The position numbers and the translations under genes were made by a program. Positions 1-5,884 of a stretch of 7,100 bases of DNA are shown here, in pieces. The notes under the pieces were generated by a model. The model did no database searches. It had not been told where the DNA came from and saw only the letters and a list, made by a program, of their open reading frames with translations. Position 1 is the stretch's first letter. Each line of letters starts with the position of its first letter. Source of the stretch: Chloroflexia bacterium (GTDB taxonomy: Bacteria > Chloroflexota > Chloroflexia > Thermomicrobiales > UBA6265); the NCBI GenBank assembly GCA_013696265.1, contig JACCYX010000423.1, positions 1-7,100 of the forward strand, given 5' to 3'.

Positions 1-441
1 GAAGAGCCAGGCGCCGGCCGCAACCGCGATCGACGCGTTGACCACGGCCTCGATCAGGGCGAAGAGCTGGAATCCGCCCAGCCAGACGTAGCGCGGCAAC
101 GGCGCGAGAAAGAGGTTGCCGAGCGTCCCGCGCTTCCGCTCACTGTCGAGGATCTCGCCGCCGTTGAAGATGAGCGCGAAAAGGATGGCCGTGCCCGCGC
201 CGGCCACGACCGCGTATTCCAGGAGGTCCCGGTTGTTCTGGTAGATGAAGGCTAGGAGCAGCATTTCCATCAACGGCAAGGTCAGCCAGGTGAGCGAATA
301 GCCGAGCACGCCCATCCCCTGGATGCGCATTTTGGCCACCATGCCGGCCGTGTCCCGGATCACCCGGAGGGATTGCCGCCAGGTCAGGTTGCCCCTCGCC
401 GCGTTAGAAGAGGTTGAGCGAGCCGGTGCGGCGGAGTTCAT
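1..441 (-). CDS. ABC-2 type transporter permease, second subunit (partial, 3' end outside window)
   Basis: The first 147 residues of an ABC-2 family membrane subunit are visible; the rest lies beyond base 1. It starts at an ATG (441-439) inside the 3' end of the preceding permease, overlapping it by 38 bases in another frame. A GGAGG at 453-449 stands 7 bases upstream, which decides the start. A polar, Ser/Ala-rich N-terminus of about 20 residues is followed by a basic amphipathic stretch (about 21-42), hydrophobic segments near 46-67 and 77-93, the loop GGEILDSERKRGTL (94-107), and another hydrophobic segment from about 120. That loop is the conserved cytoplasmic coupling region of ABC-2 permeases. 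The family forms the membrane pore of exporters driven by a separate ATPase, and here the ATPase is two genes upstream. The substrate cannot be told: drug, polysaccharide, lipid or heme export are all possible. Confidence 0.87.
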   Translation of the reverse strand, partial: MNSAAPARSTSSNAARGNLTWRQSLRVIRDTAGMVAKMRIQGMGVLGYSLTWLTLPLMEMLLLAFIYQNNRDLLEYAVVAGAGTAILFALIFNGGEILDSERKRGTLGNLFLAPLPRYVWLGGFQLFALIEAVVNASIAVAAGAWLF

Positions 442-1240
442 GATCAACCCTCCGAAGGGACCACATGCCGAGAACGAAGAAGGCCACCGAGGCGAGCAGG
501 GTGATGACGATCTCGTCGAACGTGGCCGCCCAGCCCGCCCCATCGAGCGCGCTCGCGCGGAGCGCCTCCAGCGCGTGCGTGATCGGCAGCAATCCCCCAA
601 CGGGCTCCAGCCAATCGGGAAGCGCCGATCGGGGAAAGTAGAACCCGGCCAGGATGTGGACTGGTGTCTGCAGGAAGTTCGCCAGCGGATTGGCATTGCG
701 GGAGAGGATGAAGAGGCCGCTGCACGCGACGCCGATGGCAAGCGCGCTGATGAAAACCAGGGTCATCGCGACCAGGGCCAGGAGCGGGTGAGCGACATCG
801 AACGTGGCCCCGAATCCGAGACCGATCAAGAGCGTCACGAGTACCGATGGCGCCGACAGGACGAAATCCCCGAGCCCATACCCGAGCACGACCGCCATGC
901 GGTTGCTGGGCGAGGCGAGGATGGAGGGCAGGGTGCCGTGGTAGGCATCCGATTGCAGCGCAAACCCGCACGACCACACGGTCGCGTTCCAGGCCTGGAT
1001 CGCCAGCGTGCCCACGATCAGGAAACCCACGACGCTTTCCTCCGGTACCGCGGTTTGCCCCGAAATCCGGTAGGCCAGGAGGACGGCTAGGAAACCGAGC
1101 GCCGGTGTAAGCGGCCGCCGCAGGAGCAGGATGACGTTCGACGCCCAGCTCCGTTGCTGGACCCGCGCCGCGGCCAGCATGGCGGCAACGAAATTCCACG
1201 CCGATGGCGTATCGACTAGGGCACGGCGCACGGGTGTCAC
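404..1240 (-). CDS. ABC-2 type transporter permease, first subunit
   Basis: A 278-residue integral membrane protein of the ABC-2 family, likely the inner-membrane half of an exporter with the next permease and the upstream ATPase. Start is a GTG whose four bases GTGA (1240-1237) also hold the ATPase stop codon, so translation is probably coupled; no strong Shine-Dalgarno is visible. Hydrophobic segments lie near residues 47-59, 70-88, 116-144, 152-180 and 243-262. The coupling loop HGTLPSILASPSNR (101-114) and the late motif around 195-225 (GFYFPRSALPDWL followed by LPITHALEALR) are typical of this family, and the length is normal. The C-terminus overlaps the second permease by 38 bases. Family assignment is firm; the transported compound is unknown. 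Confidence 0.92.
   Translation of the reverse strand: MTPVRRALVDTPSAWNFVAAMLAAARVQQRSWASNVILLLRRPLTPALGFLAVLLAYRISGQTAVPEESVVGFLIVGTLAIQAWNATVWSCGFALQSDAYHGTLPSILASPSNRMAVVLGYGLGDFVLSAPSVLVTLLIGLGFGATFDVAHPLLALVAMTLVFISALAIGVACSGLFILSRNANPLANFLQTPVHILAGFYFPRSALPDWLEPVGGLLPITHALEALRASALDGAGWAATFDEIVITLLASVAFFVLGMWSLRRVDHELRRTGSLNLF
449..453 (-). promoter_or_regulatory. Shine-Dalgarno site of the second permease gene
   Basis: On the minus strand GGAGG lies 7 bases before the ATG at 441. It is inside the coding sequence of the upstream permease, so this gene can be initiated by ribosomes finishing the upstream gene. It is the best evidence for placing the start at 441 rather than at later in-frame GTG or ATG codons. 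Confidence 0.75.
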
Positions 1241-2352
1241 GAGTCCGCTTTCGCGTCGTCATCAGGACTGTCGCCCTCGAACTCACGGCCCGCCGCGCGG
1301 AGGAACGCATCTTCCAGTGACGGTTCGCGTATGTCGATCGCCGTCACGCCGGCTCCGTGCTCGCGCAGCATCGCCAGGGCGGCATCGAGGGCGCTGGTGG
1401 TGTCGAGGCAGGTCAATTCGAGCCGCATCAGGCCGGTGTCGTCCGGCTGATGGGTGGCACGGACAACGCTGGGGAGGGCCGCGAGGCGCGCTTCCAGCAC
1501 CGGCCGGTCGTACCGCGCATCGTCGGCCAGCGCGATCGCCACTCGCCGGTCGATCTCGGTCGCCGCCTTGAGCGCGCCGGGCGTGCCTTCGGCGACGATC
1601 AACCCCTGGTCGATGATCGCGATCTCGCGGCAGAGGAGATCCGCTTCGTGCATATCGTGCGTCGTGAGCAACACGGTATGCCCCGGCACCAGGTCGGCGA
1701 TGAGTTCCCGCACTCCGATCGCGGCTCCCGGATCGAGGCCAATCGTCGGCTCGTCGAGAATGACGATCGCCGGATCATGGATCAGGGTCTTGGCGATGTG
1801 CAGCCGTTGCTTCATGCCGCGGGAATAGCTCTCGACCCGTTCGTGCGCGCGGTCAAGGAGCTGCATCCGTTCCAACAGTTCGCGCGAGCGTTGCTTGATG
1901 AGTGGATCGTCCATGCCGTAGAGACGTCCGAAGTAGCGCAGGTTTTCCAGGGCATTGAGCTGGTTGTAGAGCCCCTTGTCGCCTCCGAAGAGGACGCCGA
2001 GCTGGGTTCGCACCTGGTGCTCGTCACGGACGATGTCGAAGCCGTTGATGGTGGCGGTGCCGCTGGATGGCAACAGCAGCGTCGAGAGCATTTTGATCGT
2101 GGTCGTCTTACCGGCCCCGTTCGGCCCGAGGACGCCAAAGATGGTGCCGTGCGGCACCGTGAAGGAGATTCCCCGAACGGCTTGGACCAGTTCCCCGGAG
2201 CGAAGCCACCCCGTGCGTTTCCGGAACGAGCGCGTCAAGTCGACAACGTCGATGGCTCGGCCAGACCCGTCCCGGCCCGCCGGAACGGACGATGGCGTCA
2301 ACGATTCTGGTTGCTGGGCTGGTGTCGATGGGTTCCGGGCGGCGAGATTCAT
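1237..2352 (-). CDS. ABC transporter ATP-binding protein of an ABC-2 (DrrA/NatA-like) exporter
   Basis: A 371-residue ATPase powering the two permeases downstream. Using the ATG at 2352 as residue 1, it has Walker A GPNGAGKT (76-83), signature SRGMKQ (177-182), Walker B VILDEP (197-202), the D-loop GLDP (205-208) and the switch His232 in TTHD. In place of the usual Q-loop glutamine it has GGDKGLY (123-129), seen in many ATPases of ABC-2 exporters. After the nucleotide-binding domain (about 35-260) comes a C-terminal domain ending IREPSLEDAFL (341-351), typical of exporter ATPases of this type. The frame is open up to 2550, but the upstream stretch is Arg-rich, lies in the divergent promoter region and lacks family similarity, so I reject the longer form. 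The 2352 start has no Shine-Dalgarno and sits 6 bases after a -10 box, suggesting leaderless translation. Confidence 0.92.
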   Translation of the reverse strand: MNLAARNPSTPAQQPESLTPSSVPAGRDGSGRAIDVVDLTRSFRKRTGWLRSGELVQAVRGISFTVPHGTIFGVLGPNGAGKTTTIKMLSTLLLPSSGTATINGFDIVRDEHQVRTQLGVLFGGDKGLYNQLNALENLRYFGRLYGMDDPLIKQRSRELLERMQLLDRAHERVESYSRGMKQRLHIAKTLIHDPAIVILDEPTIGLDPGAAIGVRELIADLVPGHTVLLTTHDMHEADLLCREIAIIDQGLIVAEGTPGALKAATEIDRRVAIALADDARYDRPVLEARLAALPSVVRATHQPDDTGLMRLELTCLDTTSALDAALAMLREHGAGVTAIDIREPSLEDAFLRAAGREFEGDSPDDDAKADS

Positions 2353-2358
2353 GCGGTC

Positions 2359-2387
2359 ATCATAGTGATGCGGTCGCGTTCCCGCAA
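2359..2387 (-). promoter_or_regulatory. Promoter of the ABC exporter operon, probably leaderless
   Basis: Reading the minus strand, TTGCGG (2387-2382) is followed after exactly 17 bases by TATGAT (2364-2359). The second hexamer matches the -10 consensus at 5 of 6 positions and the first matches the -35 at 3 of 6. Only 6 bases separate the -10 box from the ATG at 2352, so transcription would begin at or next to the start codon. No Shine-Dalgarno precedes the ATG, which agrees with a leaderless mRNA. The site is inferred from sequence only. Confidence 0.5.
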
Positions 2388-2421
2388 CGGCGATCGATTC
2401 CGCACGCGGATGGTGTAGGGC

Positions 2422-2492
2422 TGCGGCGCTTGCTCCGCCCGTCGTTTGCGGTCGGCCGGCACGGGCGGAGCAAGCATCGCTCCGCTGCCGCA
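2422..2492. repeat. Nested inverted repeats in the divergent intergenic region
   Basis: A perfect 15-bp inverted repeat (2428-2442 with 2461-2475, arms GCTTGCTCCGCCCGT and its complement) encloses an 18-base spacer. A further 6-bp pair, TGCGGC (2422-2427) with GCCGCA (2487-2492), can extend it across an 11-base bulge. The right arm can instead pair with a downstream copy of GCTCCGC: GCGGAGC 2465-2471 with 2479-2485, loop of 7. The two structures are mutually exclusive in RNA. No T-run follows on either strand, and both flanking genes read outward, so a simple terminator is unlikely. A regulator-binding palindrome, an attenuator-like switch or a dispersed repeat are the options. Confidence 0.7.
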
Positions 2493-2530
2493 ACCGTACT
2501 CGAATTGCACGCAGTGGGCGTCTGCTGGAT

Positions 2531-2536
2531 GATAAT
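2531..2536 (+). promoter_or_regulatory. Possible -10 element for the SWIM-domain gene
   Basis: GATAAT matches the -10 consensus at 5 of 6 positions and would give a leader of roughly 55-60 bases before the ATG at 2601. The best upstream partner, TTGCAC at 2505-2510, is 20 bases away and matches the -35 poorly, so this is a weak call. It stands in an AT-richer patch of a GC-rich region. Confidence 0.25.
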
Positions 2537-2588
2537 CTGGTCTCACCCACGCCCGGGCAAACAGGTCCCGGCTTCGTGTTTCATGGTG

Positions 2589-2593
2589 AGGAG
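2589..2593 (+). promoter_or_regulatory. Shine-Dalgarno site of the SWIM-domain gene
   Basis: AGGAG ends 7 bases before the ATG at 2601. This favours 2601 over the in-frame ATG at 2583, which has no such site, and over the longer open frame beginning at 2292. Confidence 0.7.
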
Positions 2594-2600
2594 TCCCGCG

Positions 2601-3971
2601 ATGGCTCGCCCCAAACCCGCCCCCGAGACGTCTTCCCGGTTCGCGCCCCTGACCGAGAACGACGTCAAGGCCCAAACCGACAGCGGCAGCTTCAGCCGCG
2701 GCCGCACCTATTTCCGCAACGGTCACATCCACGACACCGTGCTTCGCGACGTCACGATCCAGGGGCTGTGCGATGGCTCCGACGTCATGCCCTACCGCGT
2801 CCAAACGTCGCTCCCGCTCCGGGAGGATACGGGCGAGACGATGCACATCGCCTCCTGCACCTGCCCTAGGGGTGGTTTCTGCAAACACATCGTTGCCTTT
2901 TGCCTTGCCTGGATCGCCGATCCGGAGAAATTTGTTGTCCGGCCGCCCCTGGCCGACCAACTCGCCGAACGCAGCCGCGAAGACCTGATCGCGCTCATCG
3001 AACAGATGACCGAACGCTATCCGGATCTAGAGCGGCTGGTGGAGATGCCGGTAGCGCGGGCTGGCGCCGCCCCCGCCAACGAGGTGACGTTCGACGAGAA
3101 GGCGATCCGGCGGCAGCTGAGGTCGGCCTTCGCCGTCCACGACCCGTGGGACTATTACGCCGCCGCCCATTCGACATCCGCGGCGGAGCCGATGTTGAAA
3201 CTCGGACACGGGTACATCGCCGCTGGCCAGTGGGCCAACGCCCTGGCGGTCTTCACGAATGCCGCGGAAGAAGCGTGCGAGGTGATGTTCAACTTCAACG
3301 ATGAGGAAGGCGAGATTGGCTCGCTCATCGCGGCCAGTTCGATGGGGCTGGTGGCCTGCTTCGATGCCCAGGCGGACCTCCCCGAGACCGATCGCCTCTC
3401 CGAGGAGCATCGCGAACGCTTGATCCAGGCCCTCTACGACATCTGGCGATTCGATGTCTTCGAGGCCGGCGGGCTCGACCTCGCCCAGGAGGGTCCGGAA
3501 TCCATCTCCCGCAACGTGACCGACGCGGAACGGAAGATGGTCGAGGGGTGGCTTCGCGAAGAACAGCCCACCGACTGGGGCAAGCGCATGCTCGTCGAGT
3601 TCATGGTGATGCTCCGCGAGGAGGCCGGCCTCGACGACGCGCAGCTGCTGGAGGTCTACCGGGAGGCGGAACTCTGGGACGACGTGGCCGGTTTGCTCCT
3701 CGAGATGGGCCGCGTGGACGAGGCCGTTGCCTCCGCCGGCCGTCACCTGAAGCAACCGCACGAGCTCGTCGCCTTCGCCAACGCCCTGGTCGGACGCGGC
3801 GGCGAGCACATCGCGCGCGCCCTGTCGCTCATCGACGATCACATGTGGGAGGTCGAGGGCGCCAATCCTGCCCACGACGCCATTCTCCAGGACTGGCTCG
3901 CCCACCAGCACAGCGTCCACGGCCGGCCGCGGGACGCGCTGGCCATGGCCGAGCGCCGGTTCAAGGGGTAG
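2601..3971 (+). CDS. SWIM zinc-finger domain protein, truncated by an in-frame TAG
   Basis: Codes for 456 residues before TAG at 3969-3971. The N-terminal part (about 15-110) carries a SWIM zinc finger: Cys86-x-Cys88, five residues, then Cys94-x-His96, in the setting CTCPRGGFCKH. SWIM domains bind zinc and are linked to DNA or protein binding; in bacteria some occur in or beside SNF2-type helicases, but no helicase is in this window. From about 165 onward the protein is helical with alternating Leu/Ala and acidic residues, resembling a TPR-like solenoid. The start at 2601 is supported by AGGAG 7 bases upstream. The family usually continues past residue 456, and the same frame continues without another stop to 4478 with matching content. 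The gene is therefore either a recent nonsense mutant, a sequencing error, or read through. Role in the cell is unknown. Confidence 0.85.
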   Translation: MARPKPAPETSSRFAPLTENDVKAQTDSGSFSRGRTYFRNGHIHDTVLRDVTIQGLCDGSDVMPYRVQTSLPLREDTGETMHIASCTCPRGGFCKHIVAFCLAWIADPEKFVVRPPLADQLAERSREDLIALIEQMTERYPDLERLVEMPVARAGAAPANEVTFDEKAIRRQLRSAFAVHDPWDYYAAAHSTSAAEPMLKLGHGYIAAGQWANALAVFTNAAEEACEVMFNFNDEEGEIGSLIAASSMGLVACFDAQADLPETDRLSEEHRERLIQALYDIWRFDVFEAGGLDLAQEGPESISRNVTDAERKMVEGWLREEQPTDWGKRMLVEFMVMLREEAGLDDAQLLEVYREAELWDDVAGLLLEMGRVDEAVASAGRHLKQPHELVAFANALVGRGGEHIARALSLIDDHMWEVEGANPAHDAILQDWLAHQHSVHGRPRDALAMAERRFKG

Positions 3972-4478
3972 CCCACGCTCCAGACCTGGCAGGCGGTCCG
4001 CCAGGCCGCCGAACTCCCCGGCCAGGCGTCCCACGTTTGGACCGACCTCCGGCCTAACCTCCTTGGCCATTTGCGAAAGCAGAAGGCCTGGTCCACGTTG
4101 CTGGACATCCATCTTGAAGAAGGGGAGATCGAGGCGGCGATCGAGGCCTACGGCAAGGAGGCCGAGCAACGCCGGAAGGACCGGTGGTACTCATCCGCCT
4201 GGGGATACCCCGATCAGGAGTTGCGGCTGGCCCAGGCCGCCGAGGCTGATTTTCCCGACCAGGCGGTGGCCATCTACCGCCACAAGGCGGATGGGATGAT
4301 CGGACAACGGAACCGCGCCAGCTACAAGGTCGCGGCCGAACACCTGGCGCGGGTCAAGGAGATCCTGGAACGTCACGGGCGAACGGAGGAATGGACCGCC
4401 CTCATCGCCGAACTGCGGATAGAGCACAAGACACTCCGCGCCCTCCGCGAGGAACTGGACGCCCTCGGCCTGAACTGA
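3972..4478 (+). pseudogene. C-terminal part of the SWIM-domain protein, separated by a TAG stop
   Basis: Directly after the TAG the same reading frame runs for 168 codons to TGA at 4476-4478. The content looks like the normal C-terminus of this protein family: helix-rich, with a segment DEL-free but acidic around LDIHLEEGEIEAAIEAY (4101-4151), an aromatic stretch WYSSAW, and a final Lys/Arg/Leu-rich helical bundle ending in ALGLN. Codon use is as GC-rich at third positions as in the upstream part, and there are no further stops or frameshifts. The first possible start inside it is a TTG at 4071 with no clear ribosome binding site, so independent expression is doubtful. The full gene would span 2601-4478 with 625 codons counting the TAG. 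Confidence 0.8.
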
Positions 4479-4508
4479 TACGAAGGTCGGATCATGGTTG
4501 ACACTTCC

Positions 4509-4574
4509 CTGGTAGCGGTCGAGTTCATCTCGACCCTGGGTTGGAAAGGCAGGGATAAACTCTGCCACTACCAG
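4509..4574. repeat. Pair of inverted REP-like palindromes with GTAG heads (BIME-like)
   Basis: Two related hairpins face each other. The plus-strand copy has GTAG (4512-4515), one base, stem GGTCGAG (4517-4523), loop TTCAT, stem CTCGACC (4529-4535). The minus-strand copy has GTAG (4571-4568), one base, stem GGCAGAG (4566-4560), loop TTTAT, stem CCCTGCC (4554-4548). They share the pattern TGGTAG-n-GG-nn-GAG-TTyAT-CyC-nn-CC. Because they are inverted, the outer heads also form a 7-bp stem, CTGGTAG with CTACCAG, giving a three-way junction. A GTAG head followed by an imperfect palindrome is the known signature of REP elements mobilised by RAYT (TnpA_REP) transposases. No transposase is present here. 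It sits downstream of the SWIM gene, a usual REP location. Confidence 0.7.
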
Positions 4575-4657
4575 CCGAATCCAGGATCAAAGACCGCGAC
4601 CGCGACCAGGGAAGGTCCGTTGATTACCCATGGAGAGAACGTCATGCCGGGCCAATT

Positions 4658-4682
4658 GCGATGAGGATGTCGACCTCATCGC
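4658..4682. other. 9-bp perfect hairpin downstream of the REP pair
   Basis: GCGATGAGG (4658-4666) and CCTCATCGC (4674-4682) form a perfect stem with a 7-base loop (ATGTCGA). No T-run follows on the plus strand, so it is not a canonical intrinsic terminator, but it could end or stabilise SWIM-gene transcripts or act as a protein-binding palindrome ahead of the small membrane gene at 4734. Confidence 0.45.
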
Positions 4683-4733
4683 CCGTGAACCGGGGCGGGC
4701 GCCCACGATCACCCGTTGGGCGGACCAGCCGGC

Positions 4734-4967
4734 ATGGATAGACTACGTGCGGGGACCTGGCGACCTGGCCGTGCCACGCGGGTGGTGATCTGGCTCGTGC
4801 TGGCGGCTGTCGGCCTGGCCCTGCTGGTCTTCTTCATCGCCGACAATTTCGTGCTGGTCGATGTGCGGCTCTTCACCTTCCAGCGGCGGATGCGCCTGGC
4901 CTGGGCCCTGGTGATCGCCTTTGCCGTGGGCGCGCTATTCGGTGCCGTCGCCTCCCGGCGGCGGTGA
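4734..4967 (+). CDS. Small two-helix membrane protein, LapA/DUF1049-like
   Basis: A 77-residue protein with a short basic N-terminus (RPGRATR), a first membrane helix near residues 17-39, the segment FFIADNFVLVDVRLFTF (33-49), a basic turn QRRMR (50-54), a second helix near 55-73 and the tail RRR. This plan, helix - FFIAxN..V.V.LF - helix with an FAVGALFGAV glycine motif, matches the LapA (DUF1049) domain. In enterobacteria LapA takes part in control of lipopolysaccharide assembly; in other phyla the family function is largely unknown, so I transfer only the domain name. The ATG at 4734 is preferred; an in-frame TTG at 4716 would add six residues, and neither has a strong ribosome binding site. 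Its last 33 bases overlap the convergent phosphodiesterase gene. Confidence 0.75.
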   Translation: MDRLRAGTWRPGRATRVVIWLVLAAVGLALLVFFIADNFVLVDVRLFTFQRRMRLAWALVIAFAVGALFGAVASRRR

Positions 4968-5846
4968 TTGGACCAGCTCGCGCTCGCCACGCTCCTGCCC
5001 GCCCAGCAGGGTGAGGATGGCGAGGTTGTCCGTGGTGATGCCGTCGACACCAATTCGCATCAACTCGTTGACTCGATCGAGGTCATTGACGGTCCAGGCG
5101 AAGACCAGGAGCCCCTGATCGCCAAGCCAGGCGATCGTTTCGTCATCCAGCGCCGATTCCTGGATCGTCACGCCATCGATCGTCTCCCGCGTCGCCGTGT
5201 TGTCGCGCAGTTCCCGGTCGAGAAATTCCCGGTCGGGCACGCTGAGCAGGTACACCGCGCCCGGCGCCCGTCGGCGCAATTCCGCGAGGACCGAGGAGTC
5301 CCGGCCGGTGACGATGACCTTGCGGTAGGGCGGGCGCGAGGCCAGGAACTCGCCAACGAGGCGCACGAAGGCGGGCGACGATTCCTTGAGGTCCAGTGAA
5401 ACCGCCTCGGCCCCGAACGCGGCGGTCCAGATCGTGTCGAGGCGAGGGCCGCGGAACCACTCCTGTCCCACGAACGGGAGGGGTGAGGAATGGGCTGAGT
5501 AGAGTGTCCCGTCGATCTCGACCACGTCGACTTCGATCACGTCGGCGCCGTAGATGAGCGCCTCCAGGGTCGCCTGGAGGCTGTCGCCGGAGTTGTGGGC
5601 CACGCCGAAGATCGAGCCGTAGGCGGCATCGGGGAAAGTCTGCGACTCGGGATCGATCTCGCCCTGGAACAGGGTTGGTTGCAGTCCGGTCGTCCAGGCC
5701 TCGGCGGTGAGCGGATCGAACGCGAGCCAGGCGAGCAGGTACAGGCTGCCCGAAATGACCACGGCCGCAATAGTGGCGACGATGACCTTGAAGGCGATCG
5801 CGGCCCGGCGAATCCAACGGGAAGGAGGCGAGCTGGTTTCAATCAT
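4935..5846 (-). CDS. Membrane-anchored glycerophosphodiester phosphodiesterase-like protein (GDPD family, divergent)
   Basis: A 303-residue protein. After a basic N-terminus, one membrane segment (about 15-43) anchors it, with the domain probably outside the membrane. The GDPD-type barrel spans about 78-283: His84 in AHNSGDS, the metal-ligand pair EVD (Glu105, Asp107) in GADVIEVDV, a second His119 in YSAHS, SLDLK (150-154), and the C-terminal signature WTVND (251-255) with GVDGITTDN (266-274). Family members hydrolyse glycerophosphodiesters to an alcohol and glycerol-3-phosphate. The classical HRG...ENT motif is replaced: Asn follows the first His and the usual Glu before Asn-Thr is absent, so substrate or activity may differ. 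Start ATG at 5846 follows GGGAGG (5857-5852) by 5 bases. The stop lies 38 bases downstream of nothing on its own strand and overlaps the convergent small membrane gene by 33 bases. The upstream PAS gene ends 38 bases before this start, so the two may share an mRNA. Confidence 0.88.
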   Translation of the reverse strand: MIETSSPPSRWIRRAAIAFKVIVATIAAVVISGSLYLLAWLAFDPLTAEAWTTGLQPTLFQGEIDPESQTFPDAAYGSIFGVAHNSGDSLQATLEALIYGADVIEVDVVEIDGTLYSAHSSPLPFVGQEWFRGPRLDTIWTAAFGAEAVSLDLKESSPAFVRLVGEFLASRPPYRKVIVTGRDSSVLAELRRRAPGAVYLLSVPDREFLDRELRDNTATRETIDGVTIQESALDDETIAWLGDQGLLVFAWTVNDLDRVNELMRIGVDGITTDNLAILTLLGGQERGERELVQSPPPGGDGTE

Positions 5847-5851
5847 GCGTG

Positions 5852-5857
5852 CCTCCC
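5852..5857 (-). promoter_or_regulatory. Shine-Dalgarno site of the phosphodiesterase-like gene
   Basis: GGGAGG on the minus strand, 5 bases before the ATG at 5846. It rules in this start over a frame that is open further upstream to 5975, which would run into the PAS gene and has Arg-rich content without family similarity. Confidence 0.75.
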
Positions 5858-5884
5858 GCCTGGGCCGGAAAAAGTTCGGCAGTC

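Noticed and set aside
323..1090. Open frame of 255 codons on the plus strand opposite the first permease
   Set aside because: Arg/Glu/Gly-rich low-complexity translation with no hydrophobic or domain pattern, lying exactly over a clear ABC-2 permease.
1357..2418. Open frame of 353 codons on the plus strand opposite the ATPase
   Set aside because: Antisense to a gene with every ABC ATPase motif; no family resemblance of its own.
2353..2550. N-terminal extension of the ABC ATPase back to 2550
   Set aside because: The extra 66 residues are Arg-rich, run through the inverted repeat and the -10/-35 pair, and do not resemble the N-termini of this family.
3027..4169. Long open frame of 380 codons on the minus strand, opposite the SWIM gene
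   Set aside because: It is the GC-rich antisense shadow of the plus-strand gene. Its translation has no recognisable motifs, and it crosses the TAG region simply because antisense frames are open in high-GC coding DNA.
4498..4503. Perfect -35 hexamer TTGACA just upstream of the REP pair
   Set aside because: No acceptable -10 hexamer lies 16-19 bases downstream; the expected position falls in the REP stem.
4592..4607. Short GACCGC repeat (two and a half units)
   Set aside because: Too short and too GC-simple to call a meaningful repeat.
4630..4790. Possible small plus-strand gene of about 52 codons starting at ATG 4630
   Set aside because: No ribosome binding site at a useful distance, it runs through the 9-bp hairpin, and overlaps the better supported membrane gene in another frame.
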